Shown here: piece by piece, positions 26,661 to 34,794 of the stretch
How the letters are laid out: the number at the start of each line of letters is the position of its first letter
How positions within the stretch are numbered: position 1 is the stretch's first letter
From: Symbiodinium natans
Lineage: Eukaryota > Sar > Dinophyceae > Suessiales > Symbiodiniaceae
Assembly: GCA_905221605.1 (NCBI GenBank)
Contig: CAJNDS010002834.1
Location: 523,174-568,173, forward strand
DNA: 45,000 nucleotides
Reading direction: 5' to 3'
Notes under the pieces: model-generated
Databases searched by the model: none
The model's input: only the letters and a program-made list of their open reading frames with translations
What the model was told of the DNA's origin: nothing
Position numbers and translations under genes: made by a program

Positions 26661-26730
26661 GGCTTTCTGACCATCTCTGGTCATCCTTGGTTTAGGGTTA
26701 GGGTTTAATTAGGGTTTAGAGGGCTCCCAG

Positions 26731-26828
26731 TAGTGCCCTTATTCCACCCCCTTTTTGGGGGTTAGGGCTCCCTTATACAAACCCTTTACTCAAAATTGGG
26801 GCACCCTTGTTAATCCACTGGGCAAACT
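26731..26828. mobile_element. Short dispersed element, family D copy
   Basis: GTGCCCTTATTCCACCCCCT, then GTTAGGGCTCCCTTATAC, ending CACTGGGCAAAC. Confidence 0.55.
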
Positions 26829-26852
26829 AGTGAACCTCGTCAGCACACAATA

Positions 26853-26934
26853 TACAAACAGTCCTCCATGGGATTGTGGTACCCCCTATTATGATCCCTA
26901 TTCAGGACTGTTCGTATAAGGGGGGACATCCCAA
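26853..26934. mobile_element. MITE-like element, family A copy 5 (5' truncated)
   Basis: Begins at ACAAACAGTCCTCC and retains the right end GGGGGGACATCCCAA. Confidence 0.65.
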
Positions 26935-26995
26935 GGTTTCTAAAGACTTGGAAGTCTTAGGGGGCCTTGGGTGGTAGAGTAGAAGCCGCCTTTAC

Positions 26996-27131
26996 CCCCT
27001 GGTTCTGAGTAGGGAATGAGGGAATTAGCGCAGTGTATATTTATATATATATATATATGCACATATCATATATACATACCTTTCAAGGGATTATATAGGG
27101 TACCTCATTCCCTCATTCCCCACCAGCCAGT
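26996..27131. mobile_element. Short dispersed element, family C copy 2
   Basis: CTGGTTCTGAGTAGGGAATG and ACCTCATTCCCTCATTCCCC are near the two ends; the centre is a (TA)n run. Confidence 0.65.
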
Positions 27132-27415
27132 TTAGGGCCAGGGTCGAGATATTAAGGTTTCAGGGTTCTGTGCAAGCGTCCCTGTTCGGGGGCCTTGTGA
27201 GGAACCTTCTGAATGAAAACGACCTTTAGGGTTGAGGGTTAGGGTTTAGGGCTTAGGCGTGTAAGGTATCCCAAAGAATTTGGACTTTCCAGGTGTGGCG
27301 CGGACACCAGACCATCAAACCAAACTCACCAAAACCACGTCACGCGGATTCGGGGTTTAGGAGTTTGAGGTGTTGAGGTTCTGTCGCTCTGGGGCTTTAG
27401 TTTGGGATGCCTCAG

Positions 27416-27478
27416 TTTGGGATGCTTCCCCTTATACTAGCAGTCCTTGATCGGGATTATAGTACTCCCCCCCTTAAG
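27416..27478. mobile_element. Family A half element (copy 6)
   Basis: Left half only: TTGGGATGCTTCCCCTTAT, then AGCAGTCCTTGATCGGG. No right arm. Confidence 0.5.
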
Positions 27479-27628
27479 TCCATATTCAGGCCCCAAACTT
27501 TAGTGTTCAGGCTTGGCAATTTCCCTTTAGAACCCGAAGAAGCCCTACACCCGAAGCAGAAAGCCTGCGAGCATCGGCCGCCCCAGTAGGCAATCTGGGG
27601 CCCTACGCCCTAACCACTGAACCCTGGT

Positions 27629-27895
27629 AAACCCTAAACCCTAAACCCTAAACCCTAAACCCTAAACCCTAAACCCTAAACCCTAAACCCTAAACCCTAA
27701 ACCCTAAACCCTAAACCCTAAACCCTAAACCCTAAACCCTAAACCCAACACCCTAAACCCTAAACCCTAAACCCTAAACCCTAAACCCTAAACCCTAAAC
27801 CCTAAACCCTAAACCCTAAACCCTAAACCCTAAACCCTAAACCCTAAACCCTAAACCCTAAACCCTAAACCCTAAACCCTAAACCCTAGCCTGTG
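27629..27895. repeat. Longest CCCTAAA block
   Basis: About 38 units, almost perfect, with one CCCAACA unit in the middle. Confidence 0.98.
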
Positions 27896-27905
27896 CCCAT
27901 CCAAG

Positions 27906-27976
27906 GAAGGTACTTTTTGAGGCTTCGCACGAAGGAATCATCGCTGGTGACCCCTACGTGGGCATCCCCGCCCCTT
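27906..27976 (+). CDS. Putative exon with two open frames
   Basis: Acceptor CATCCAAG. Frame 1: KVLFEASHEGIIAGDPYVGI then PAP, donor GTTGATG at 27977. Frame 2 runs to 28004 (donor GTTTAGGG): RYFLRLRTKESSLVTPTWAS then PPLVDVNPKFVQ. Both look coding; unresolved. Confidence 0.5.
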
Positions 27977-28004
27977 GTTGATGTGAATCCCAAGTTTGTT
28001 CAAG

Positions 28005-28110
28005 GTTTAGGGTTTAGGGTTTAGGGTTTAGGGTTCAGGGTTCAGGGTTCAGGGTTTAGGGTTTAGGGTTTAGGGTTTAGGGTTCAGGGTTCAGGGTTCA
28101 GGGCTTGTTT
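28005..28110. repeat. TTTAGGG / TTCAGGG block
   Basis: Alternating groups of TTTAGGG and TTCAGGG units, 15 in total. Confidence 0.95.
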
Positions 28111-28279
28111 GCGGTGCAGCGCTGGGGGTGTAAGTTTCGGGCGCTCACATTTTTAGCGGACACAGGCCCTAAGACTAGGACCTTAGCCCGTAGGCCCCTC
28201 GAATCGTTCCAGGGTTTAGGGTTTAGGGTTCAGGGTGTAATTAGGGTTTAACGTTTAGGGTTCAGGGTGTAGGGATTAG

Positions 28280-28564
28280 CACCCTTATTCTGTTCTTATG
28301 GCTTGCTTCTCACAATCGGTGACACTCCATTGTCCGTGGACAGCCTTCCTTGCATGGACTCACCGATGTTTGATTCACTCCAGAAGCAGTGGTTCTGGCT
28401 GCATGTCACTGGTCCAACAGGGGACGAACAATGCTTCTCAATCACGCATGGATCTGTGAATGAACCGATTCTATGCGGCCATTCTTTGCTGACCGCGTCT
28501 GAGCGCTTTGTCATGCACTGGAAACTTTCCAAGACTGTTGCTGGGCTCACGTCTTTGGATGCAG
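28280..28564 (+). CDS. Longest putative exon (95 codons), GC donor
   Basis: Acceptor GGGATTAG is in telomeric-type sequence. Reads PLFCSYGLLLTIGDTPLSVD, later QKQWFWLHVTGPTGDEQCFS and ITHGSVNEPILCGHSLLTAS, ending GLTSLDA. It is followed by GCCCTAAACCC, so a GC donor in the repeat is proposed. Convincing composition with Trp, Cys and His. Family not recognised. The - strand is open too but poorer. Confidence 0.6.
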
Positions 28565-28645
28565 GCCCTAAACCCTAAACCCTAAACCCTAAACCCTAAA
28601 CCCTAAACCCTAAACCCTAAACCCTAAACCCTAAACCCTAAACCA
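28565..28645. repeat. CCCTAAA block
   Basis: About 11 perfect units immediately after the open frame. Confidence 0.97.
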
Positions 28646-28668
28646 ATTCCTCTTTGTGGTGGCATAAG

Positions 28669-28747
28669 CAGTTTGGCGGTGTTCATTCACAGAGAACATA
28701 CGTTCGGGAAGGTGATGGCCCTGACCAATCTACCAGTGCGTCAATTG
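28669..28747 (+). CDS. Putative exon, phase 2 to 0
   Basis: Acceptor GGCATAAG, donor GTGCGC. Reads SLAVFIHREHTFGKVMALTN then LPVRQL. A second frame (QFGGVHSQRTYVREGDG) is also open. Confidence 0.5.
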
Positions 28748-29071
28748 GTGCGCTGTTCTTCCCTTGTTTCGTGTACTTTCCGTTGCTTAGGGCAAACCCT
28801 AAACCCTAAACCCTAAACCCTAAATTAAGAACCCTATATAATTGCATGTAGAAAGGGGCTCGGGTTGCTAGTTGAGCTTCGGAGCTCCCTCAATCTCCTA
28901 AGCTCTCAGAACCGAGGGTCCTACTTGCCTGAGCAAGTAGCCCCTGAACCCTAAAGCCTAAGTAGACCCCCTAGTATCCCCCTAAGTCCTAAAGCCGAAA
29001 TAGACCCTGTAAGACACCCCTAAACCCTAAGTCGTCAATGCAAAACCCAAAACACATCCTTTTTCATGCAG

Positions 29072-29123
29072 GGTCCTTCTTCCTTTCGTCCCTCGAGGGG
29101 GGCCCTCACGGCACTAACCCCAT
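29072..29123 (+). CDS. Putative exon with GC donor
   Basis: Strong acceptor TCCTTTTTCATGCAG. Reads GPSSFRPSRGALTALTP (or SFFLSSLEGGPHGTNP in the next frame). Directly followed by GCCCTAAACCC. Confidence 0.45.
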
Positions 29124-29201
29124 GCCCTAAACCCTAAACCCGAAACCCTAAACCCTAAACCCTATAAACCCTAGACCCTAAACCCTAAACCCACGCGGTA
29201 G

Positions 29202-29253
29202 CATCCTTGCGCACCCTTCGGCTTGCAAAGCCCCCCACCCTCCACACCTGCTT
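29202..29253 (+). CDS. Putative exon with GC donor
   Basis: Acceptor CGCGGTAG; followed directly by GCCCTAAACCC. All three frames are open, for example SLRTLRLAKPPTLHTC, so the reading is uncertain. Confidence 0.35.
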
Positions 29254-29495
29254 GCCCTAAACCCTAAACCCTAAACCCTAAGCCCTAGACTCCAAAACCC
29301 CAAACCCTAAACCTAAGCTCCCTTGCCATTCAGGGCTCCAGGTTTCGGGTTTAGGGTTTAGGGTTTAGGGTTTAGGGTTTAGGGATCCGGGTTTAGGATT
29401 CAGGGTTCCAGGTTTAGGATCTAGGTTTCAGGGTTCGAGGTTTAGGATTTAGGGAGTTCAGGGTTTAGGGCTTTGGGTTTAGGGATGCTTAGGGC

Positions 29496-29729
29496 TTAGG
29501 TTGCCAGATGAGTATCCTTCAGAATATCAAGCAGTGCTGAGAGAATGAGAATATGAGCAAGTATTTCGTGGGAACTAACTGGAGGTTCGGAAAAATATTC
29601 AGAGCACGTATCCACATAGCGCTTCAGCTCTTTCGGTGATGCACACATGCCCGACCCCCCACAAAGTATATGAGTGTCACCTGGTTGTTTGCATGCACTT
29701 GCCTCGGGGAGCTCTGGTTGAAGGCTCAT
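29496..29729 (-). CDS. Open frame on - strand, possible exon
   Basis: 77 codons, including SPKELKRYVDTCSEYFSEPP then VSSHEILAHILILSALLDIL, ending at TAA 29496-29498. The composition is protein-like and AT-richer than the + exons. It could be the last exon of a - strand gene or a relic in a + intron. Not recognised. Confidence 0.4.
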   Translation of the reverse strand: MSLQPELPEASACKQPGDTHILCGGSGMCASPKELKRYVDTCSEYFSEPPVSSHEILAHILILSALLDILKDTHLAT

Positions 29730-30084
29730 GCGTTCGCAACTCTTTTCCCCGCAATTCTGAAGCCCCCGCCTCCTCTACCCCGCAAGTTTTCTATCGAGAA
29801 CCCAGAGTACGTACTTATTCACTTTCTGGAGGGTTTAGGTCCCCTTCTAAGCCCCTTTACTTTCGGCCGAAAAGGGTGCCATTATCGTTCCCGGGCTACT
29901 CTGAAGTCTAGCTATAGTGTATAGTCTGAAAAAAATTGGGGGGGTTACATTTACGGTTATAGGAGGGGTTTAGCTTTGGGGTTTAGGGTTTAGGGTTCAG
30001 GGTCTGGGGTTTACGGGTTGGGATGCGGGCTTCTCCTGCGTAAGGTACTTTCAAGCTTGTGCGCGCTTCAGCAGATGCGTGAAG
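29730..30084. other. Mixed intergenic or intronic sequence
   Basis: Overlapping + frames of 84 to 91 codons (29636-29924) are present without clear exon boundaries. TTTAGGG units lie at about 29978-30000. Confidence 0.4.
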
Positions 30085-30124
30085 TGACGCATCCCGGATG
30101 AGCACTGCAGAGAGAGCCATCTAC
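30085..30124 (+). CDS. Putative exon, phase 2 to 0, GC donor
   Basis: Acceptor ATGCGTGAAG; followed by GCCCTAAACCC. Reads DASRMSTAERAIY. The other frames have stops. Confidence 0.4.
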
Positions 30125-30301
30125 GCCCTAAACCCTAAACCCGCTAAACCCGAAACCCTAAACCATAAACCCCAAACCCCCAACCCCCCCCCCAAAACGC
30201 TCAACCCCCTTAAGCCCTAAGCTTCAACGCTAAGCTTCCGCTGCTCAGGCCCTTAAACCCCAAGCCTGCCAAGCTCAAGGAGTGTGGGCCCTCACCTCTT
30301 A

Positions 30302-30410
30302 CCCTAAGGATCCATGTACCTATATAGTATATACTTAGGCCTTAAAGGGGTTCCTATATAGTAGCTCTAGGGCCCAAGTATATACTATATAGGTACATGG
30401 ATCCTTTGGG
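30302..30410. mobile_element. MITE-like element, family E, complete palindromic copy
   Basis: Left arm GGATCCATGTACCTATATAG and right arm CTATATAGGTACATGGATCC are exact reverse complements, extended by GTATATACTT / AAGTATATAC. The core has GGGGTTCC and GGGCCC. No coding capacity. Confidence 0.8.
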
Positions 30411-30599
30411 TTAGTACCAATTCTGGACCGCTTGGAGGGTTTTTCTCTCCATGTTATTACAGCATATTGCTTCCCTTAAAGCAGCAAGGCCCTACATTTT
30501 CCTCAACCCCTCTAAATTCCGAAGCCGAACATATACACTCATGGCTGTTGGGTAGGGTAGGATTTTGCTCCAGAGCTCAACCACCCTATCTGCAAGGCC

Positions 30600-31046
30600 C
30601 TCCAGAAGCCCCCAAACCCCTAAGCCTAAGTCCTAAGCCCTTAACCCTCAGCCCCAAACCCTATGCCCTAAACCCAAGCCCTAAACCCCAAAACCCTCGA
30701 ACCTTAAACCCTAAGCGCAAACCCTAAGCCCTACAACCCTGAACCTCCAGCCCCCAAGCCTAAGCCCCATGCCCACCCTATGCCCTAAACCCTAAACCTG
30801 AAGCCCCTAAAGCCAAAATCCCTATGCGTAAACCCTAAACCTAAAGCCCTAAACCCTAAGCCCTGAGCCCTCAGGCCCAAACCCCAAACCCCAAACCTCA
30901 AACCCCAAACCCCAAAGCCCAAACCCTAAACCCTCACCCCTAAGCCCTAAACCTGAAGCCATAAACCCTAAACCCTAAACCTGACCCTAAACCCGAAACC
31001 TGAAGCCCTAAACCCTAAACCCTTAAACCCTAAACCCTAAGCCCAG
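30600..31046. repeat. Degenerate CCCTAAA region
   Basis: About 440 bp of decayed CCCTAAA-type units (CCCCAAA, CCTAAGC, CCTGAAG). No exon seen. Confidence 0.85.
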
Positions 31047-31140
31047 GTACAACTATGGGAAGTTCCGGCCCGTGGTCATGGAGATCCTCAGTACGCAGAG
31101 TGCCGAGCAGAGCCAGGCCTATCCCACCTTTGGGAGGGGG
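31047..31140 (+). CDS. Putative exon, phase 2 to 0, GA donor
   Basis: Acceptor TAAGCCCAG. Reads YNYGKFRPVVMEILSTQSAE then QSQAYPTFGRG. It ends exactly before GATTTAGGG, so a GA donor is proposed. Phase fits the next exon without adjustment. Among the strongest coding signals in the window. Confidence 0.65.
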
Positions 31141-31280
31141 GATTTAGGGTTTAGGGTTTAGGGTTTAGCGTGTAGGGTCAGGGTTTAGGGTTTAGGGTTT
31201 AGGGTTTAGGGTTTAGGGTTTAGGGTTTAGGGTTTAGGGTTTAGGGTTTAGGGTTTAGGGTTTAGGGTTTAGGGTTTAGG
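31141..31280. repeat. TTTAGGG block
   Basis: About 19 units directly after the exon end. Confidence 0.97.
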
Positions 31281-31474
31281 GGCCCTCTGGGCTTCTCTGC
31301 ACTCTAGAGCCCTCAAACGCCGCCCTGAGGCCTACACTTGCAACCCCGACGCCCCCAAACCCTGAAACTGCAACCCCCCAACCCTAAACCCTAAACCCTA
31401 AACCCCAAACCCTAAACCCTCAACTCTAAATCCTAAAATCCGACCCTGAATGCCTTCCTTCCGTTTCTCCCCAG

Positions 31475-31534
31475 GTGGTCGCAACGCAGGTCATAAGGGA
31501 GATGGTGAACTTGTCGGACCCTTGTCTGCTTTGG
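31475..31534 (+). CDS. Putative exon, phase 0 to 0
   Basis: Excellent acceptor (CCTTCCGTTTCTCCCCAG), donor GTTTAGGG. Reads VVATQVIREMVNLSDPCLLW, 20 whole codons. Confidence 0.7.
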
Positions 31535-31593
31535 GTTTAGGGTTTAGGGTTTAGGGTTTAGGGTTTAGGGTTTAGGGTTTAGGGTTTAGGGTT
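31535..31593. repeat. TTTAGGG block
   Basis: Eight perfect units starting with the donor GT. Confidence 0.97.
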
Positions 31594-31831
31594 GAAGGTG
31601 CTGGAGTTGGAGGGGGCATATGGAGGGCACAGGCCGGTGGAGTTATGAGGGGCAGTTTGTGGGCGCCTATGGTTTAGGGTTTGGGTTTCCGGGATTCGGG
31701 GTCCTCTATAGTAGGGTAACCGTATGAGAATGCTAGATGGGCTTTGTGAGTACCGTAGCTTAAAGGCTTAAATTAACGCCTCTCATGTAAGAAACACGAC
31801 CGTGATTTTCGCATTGCCTCTTCTCACTCCG

Positions 31832-31873
<42 letters not shown>
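31832..31873. repeat. (TC)n microsatellite
   Basis: About 20 TC dinucleotides. No other feature is seen between 31600 and 32150. Confidence 0.97.
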
Positions 31874-31876
<3 letters not shown>

Positions 31877-32219
31877 CCTACAAGTATTGCCTACAGCCCC
31901 AAACCTCGAAGTCTCGGCCCGAACTAGCACAATGAAAGTTCCCAAAGCTACAGCAAAGTCCTGCAGATAAATCTGAGGGATCGTAGAATCCTTGAAAATT
32001 TCGGATTCCCCACATAATTAGTTTCCACATATCACAGGTTCACAGACGACCATGCACTCCTCTAGTGGTTCTTACGGTCTCAGAAATCGGAAGCTTCTAC
32101 CGCCCTATGTCCGACGCCTGCAGGGGCCTCCTAAAGACTTCATTTCCGAATTCCCAAACCCTAAGCCCTAAGCCCTAAGCCCTAAACCCTAAACCCTAAA
32201 CCCTAAACCGCCGGCAGAG

Positions 32220-32289
32220 AAGCTTTCTTGCGAGGAGCCTTTGTTCGACTCGATGGTCCAAGCTGTCCAGCTCCTTTTGTCTCATTTGG
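32220..32289 (+). CDS. Putative exon, phase 0 to 1, GC donor
   Basis: Acceptor CGGCAGAG; donor GC (GCTTAGGG). Reads KLSCEEPLFDSMVQAVQLLL then SHL. Phase fits both neighbours. Confidence 0.55.
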
Positions 32290-32426
32290 GCTTAGGGTTT
32301 AGGGTTTAGGGTTTAGGGTTTTAGGGTCTTAGGGTTTTAGGGTTTTAGGGTTTAGGGTTTAGGTTTGGTAAACCCTAAACCCGACTTCCGGGCTTCTCTC
32401 TCTTGACTCCTTCCCCCTTTCGTTAG

Positions 32427-32512
32427 GGTTTAGGGTTTAGGGTTTAGGGTTTAGGGTTTAGGGTTTAGGGTTTAGGGTTTAGGGTTTAGGGTTTAGGGTT
32501 TAGGGTTTAGGG
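32427..32512. repeat. TTTAGGG block
   Basis: About 12 perfect units. Confidence 0.97.
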
Positions 32513-32625
32513 CCTCGGGTGTCGGAGCTTTTAGGGAGGTTTTGGGGCTTGGGTATTCGATGTACTAGGATTTTTCCTCTTGGGATCACACCTGCACCCC
32601 CAACAACCCCACAACCGGGCAGTAG

Positions 32626-32705
32626 GACCTCGTCTCCAAACCGTATGGCGCCTGAGCCTGCATAGAATCCTGGTGGAAGATTTTGCAGTTCTGATGAAGA
32701 GCTGA
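32626..32705 (+). CDS. Putative exon, GC donor or terminal
   Basis: Acceptor GGCAGTAG. Reads PRLQTVWRLSLHRILVEDFA then VLMKS and TGA (32703-32705). With a GC donor at 32701 (GCTGAGTTGG, compare GCTGAATTGG at 3849) the remaining base joins 32771 in phase, and the gene continues. Confidence 0.6.
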
Positions 32706-32770
32706 GTTGGTTTCTAAACCCTAAACCCTAAACCCTAAACCCTAAACCCTAGGTTCGCTCTGGCACGTAG

Positions 32771-32845
32771 ATATTCAGGGCCATACATGCTTGTTTGCTG
32801 TTAAGTTCCCATGTGTGCTGTCGCGATGTGTTTCTCGGACATTGG
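32771..32845 (+). CDS. Putative exon, phase 1 to 1
   Basis: Acceptor GGCACGTAG, donor GTTTTGGG. Reads IQGHTCLFAVKFPCVLSRCV then SRTL. Confidence 0.6.
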
Positions 32846-32989
32846 GTTTTGGGGGCTTAGAGGATATTAGAAGGTCTATGCAGGTTTAGGGATTAGGGTT
32901 TAGGCTAGGGTTCAGGGTTTAGGGTTTCGGTTTAGGGTTTAGGGTTTCGGGTTTAGGGTTTAGCCACCTGTGTGAGGCTTTTTGTGCAG

Positions 32990-33056
32990 CCATCCACCGA
33001 CTGCGACCCTCGCCCCGACATGACGGAAAGCAGCTTGATAGAGACTGGAACCTCGG
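32990..33056 (+). CDS. Putative exon, phase 1 to 2
   Basis: Acceptor GCTTTTTGTGCAG, donor GTTTAGGG. Reads IHRLRPSPRHDGKQLDRDWN then L. Last exon before a 3.5-kb repeat-dominated stretch. Confidence 0.6.
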
Positions 33057-33149
33057 GTTTAGGGTTTAGGGATTAGGGTGCAGGGTTTTGGGTTTAGGGC
33101 CCTTGAGGTTTGAGGGCTTGAAAACCCATGGATCCAGAAGTTAACAAAA

Positions 33150-34290
33150 ACTAAATCCAGATTTAATTGTTGTGTTTGGGTTGGGTTTTGACCTACCTCG
33201 ACATACCTTGTCCCTACAAAAACACAATTAAATCGTGATTTAATTGTGTTTCTTTGCGTTTGACTGGAAGACAATTAAATCGTGATTTAATGGGATAGCA
33301 AAGACTTGTGCTCATTGGTACCTGTTTGCACCATTAAATCATGATTTAATTGTACTATTATTACTATTAGTCTTATTATTCCTATTACTATGAGTCTTAC
33401 TACTATTATTATTATTATTTTGACTACTAGTCTTAATATTACTATTAGTATTACCATTATTATTCTTATTCTTCTTCTTATTAGTATTTTCTTATTATTA
33501 TTACTATTTCTATTACTCGTATTACTGTTACTATTGTTATGAGTAGTATTATTATTCTTCTTATTGTTACTACAATTATAATTATTACTATTACTATTAC
33601 TCGTATTACTGTTACTCTTATTATGAGTAGTATTATTATTATTCTTATTGTTACTACCACTATTATTATTACAACTATTATTATTCCTATTACTATCATT
33701 ATTACTATTACTATTACTATTACTATTACTATTACTATTACTATTACTATTATTATTATTACTATTACTATTATTATTACTATTATTATTACTATTATTA
33801 CTATTATTGTTCTTATTATTACTCTTACTCTAGGGGGAACAATTAAATCGTGATTTAATTGTTGAAAAGGTAGGGGGAACAATTAAATCGTGATTTACTT
33901 GTTGAAAGGTAGGGGGAACAATTAAATCATGATTTAATCGTAGGAATGAATGCCCAAACATGTGTTGACGATGCTTAAGGTGGTTCCCGATCCGACCCGT
34001 ATTCAGGCTTGGTCATTGATTCATGTCCATTAAATCCTGATTTAATTCTGCTGCGGGTTGGGGTCGTCTAGCAGAAACAATTAAATCCTGATTTAATTGT
34101 TTCTGCGGGTTGGGGTCGTCTAGAAGAAACAATTAAATCCTGATTTAATTGTTTTCCTTGAGCAGCTTGCCGGCATGGCATGCTACGTCGCGCGACGTTA
34201 ACAGGCAATTAAATCGAGAGTTAATTGTGCTGGACCTAAGGGGCGTCGAGCCGGCCCGATGCCGGTCAATTAACTCCAGAGTTACTTTTC
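33150..34290. repeat. Cluster of AT-rich palindromes (ATTAAATC-NN-GATTTAAT)
   Basis: About a dozen copies of a near-perfect palindrome, usually CAATTAAATCGTGATTTAAT. They lie at about 33156, 33229, 33272, 33333, 33840, 33880, 33918, 34029, 34077, 34128, 34206 and 34266, the last two diverged. The centre dinucleotide varies (GT, AT, CT, GA). Flanks are also repeated (GCGGGTTGGGGTCGTCTAG twice). Confidence 0.85.
33350..33832. repeat. ATT/ACT trinucleotide-type microsatellite
   Basis: Nearly 500 bp of TATTAC/TATTAT-type sequence. It creates spurious Ile/Thr or Leu frames on both strands. Confidence 0.97.
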
Positions 34291-34794
34291 CTTAACTCTT
34301 GGATCCACTGTCTTCCGGTTTGAAAACCGGGAACCCCTTCCAACATATGCATTCACCAATATGACAGCAACCATGCATACACTTACCAATAACAGCAACT
34401 TAACACCCTACTTCAAGATACTGGGCTTGGCACCCTTCCCCAAAACCTCAAAACCCTGAAGCTAAGCCACCAAACCCGCAAGGCCTAAAACCTGAAACCG
34501 CAGCAAGTTCAAGCCTTAGGATGCTGGCATCCAGAGCCCTGGTTAAGGTTTCTATATCCCACTTGGGAATTATTTTTTTAAATATACATCCCAAGAGGAT
34601 ATTAAAAATACTATTTTGTATTAAGGTTCTGAGGGGAGTATAGGTTTAAGTTTTGCGGCTTAAGGTTAAGCGCTGCAGGGCTAAGGCTGCACTCGGGTTC
34701 ATGAGGGTATTCGTTTCTTGTTGTTGTGGCGTGGGGGGGGGGGGGGGGGTGGCTTGGACTCTTCCGTGCTATGTGACGCGGGGTTGGTACGTTA

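Larger units (their letters stand above)
367..33056 (+). other. Intron-rich + strand coding region (exon chain overview)
   Basis: Small open segments with AG before and GT, GC or GA after recur on the + strand, separated by introns built largely of TTTAGGG/CCCTAAA. Phase is continuous in several runs of up to twelve consecutive exons. Whether this is one giant gene or several cannot be decided: in-frame stops at 3853, 26660 and 32705 and a start-like exon at 15331 are possible boundaries. No protein family was recognised. Further exons of the same style continue to 44574. The individual entries give the exon limits. Confidence 0.6.

Noticed and set aside
28296-28550. 84-codon - strand frame
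   Set aside because: Overlaps the + exon 28280-28564 entirely; + has better composition and splice context.
33481-33882. Ile/Val- and Leu-rich frames of 60-133 codons
   Set aside because: Translations of an ATT/ACT microsatellite, not membrane proteins.
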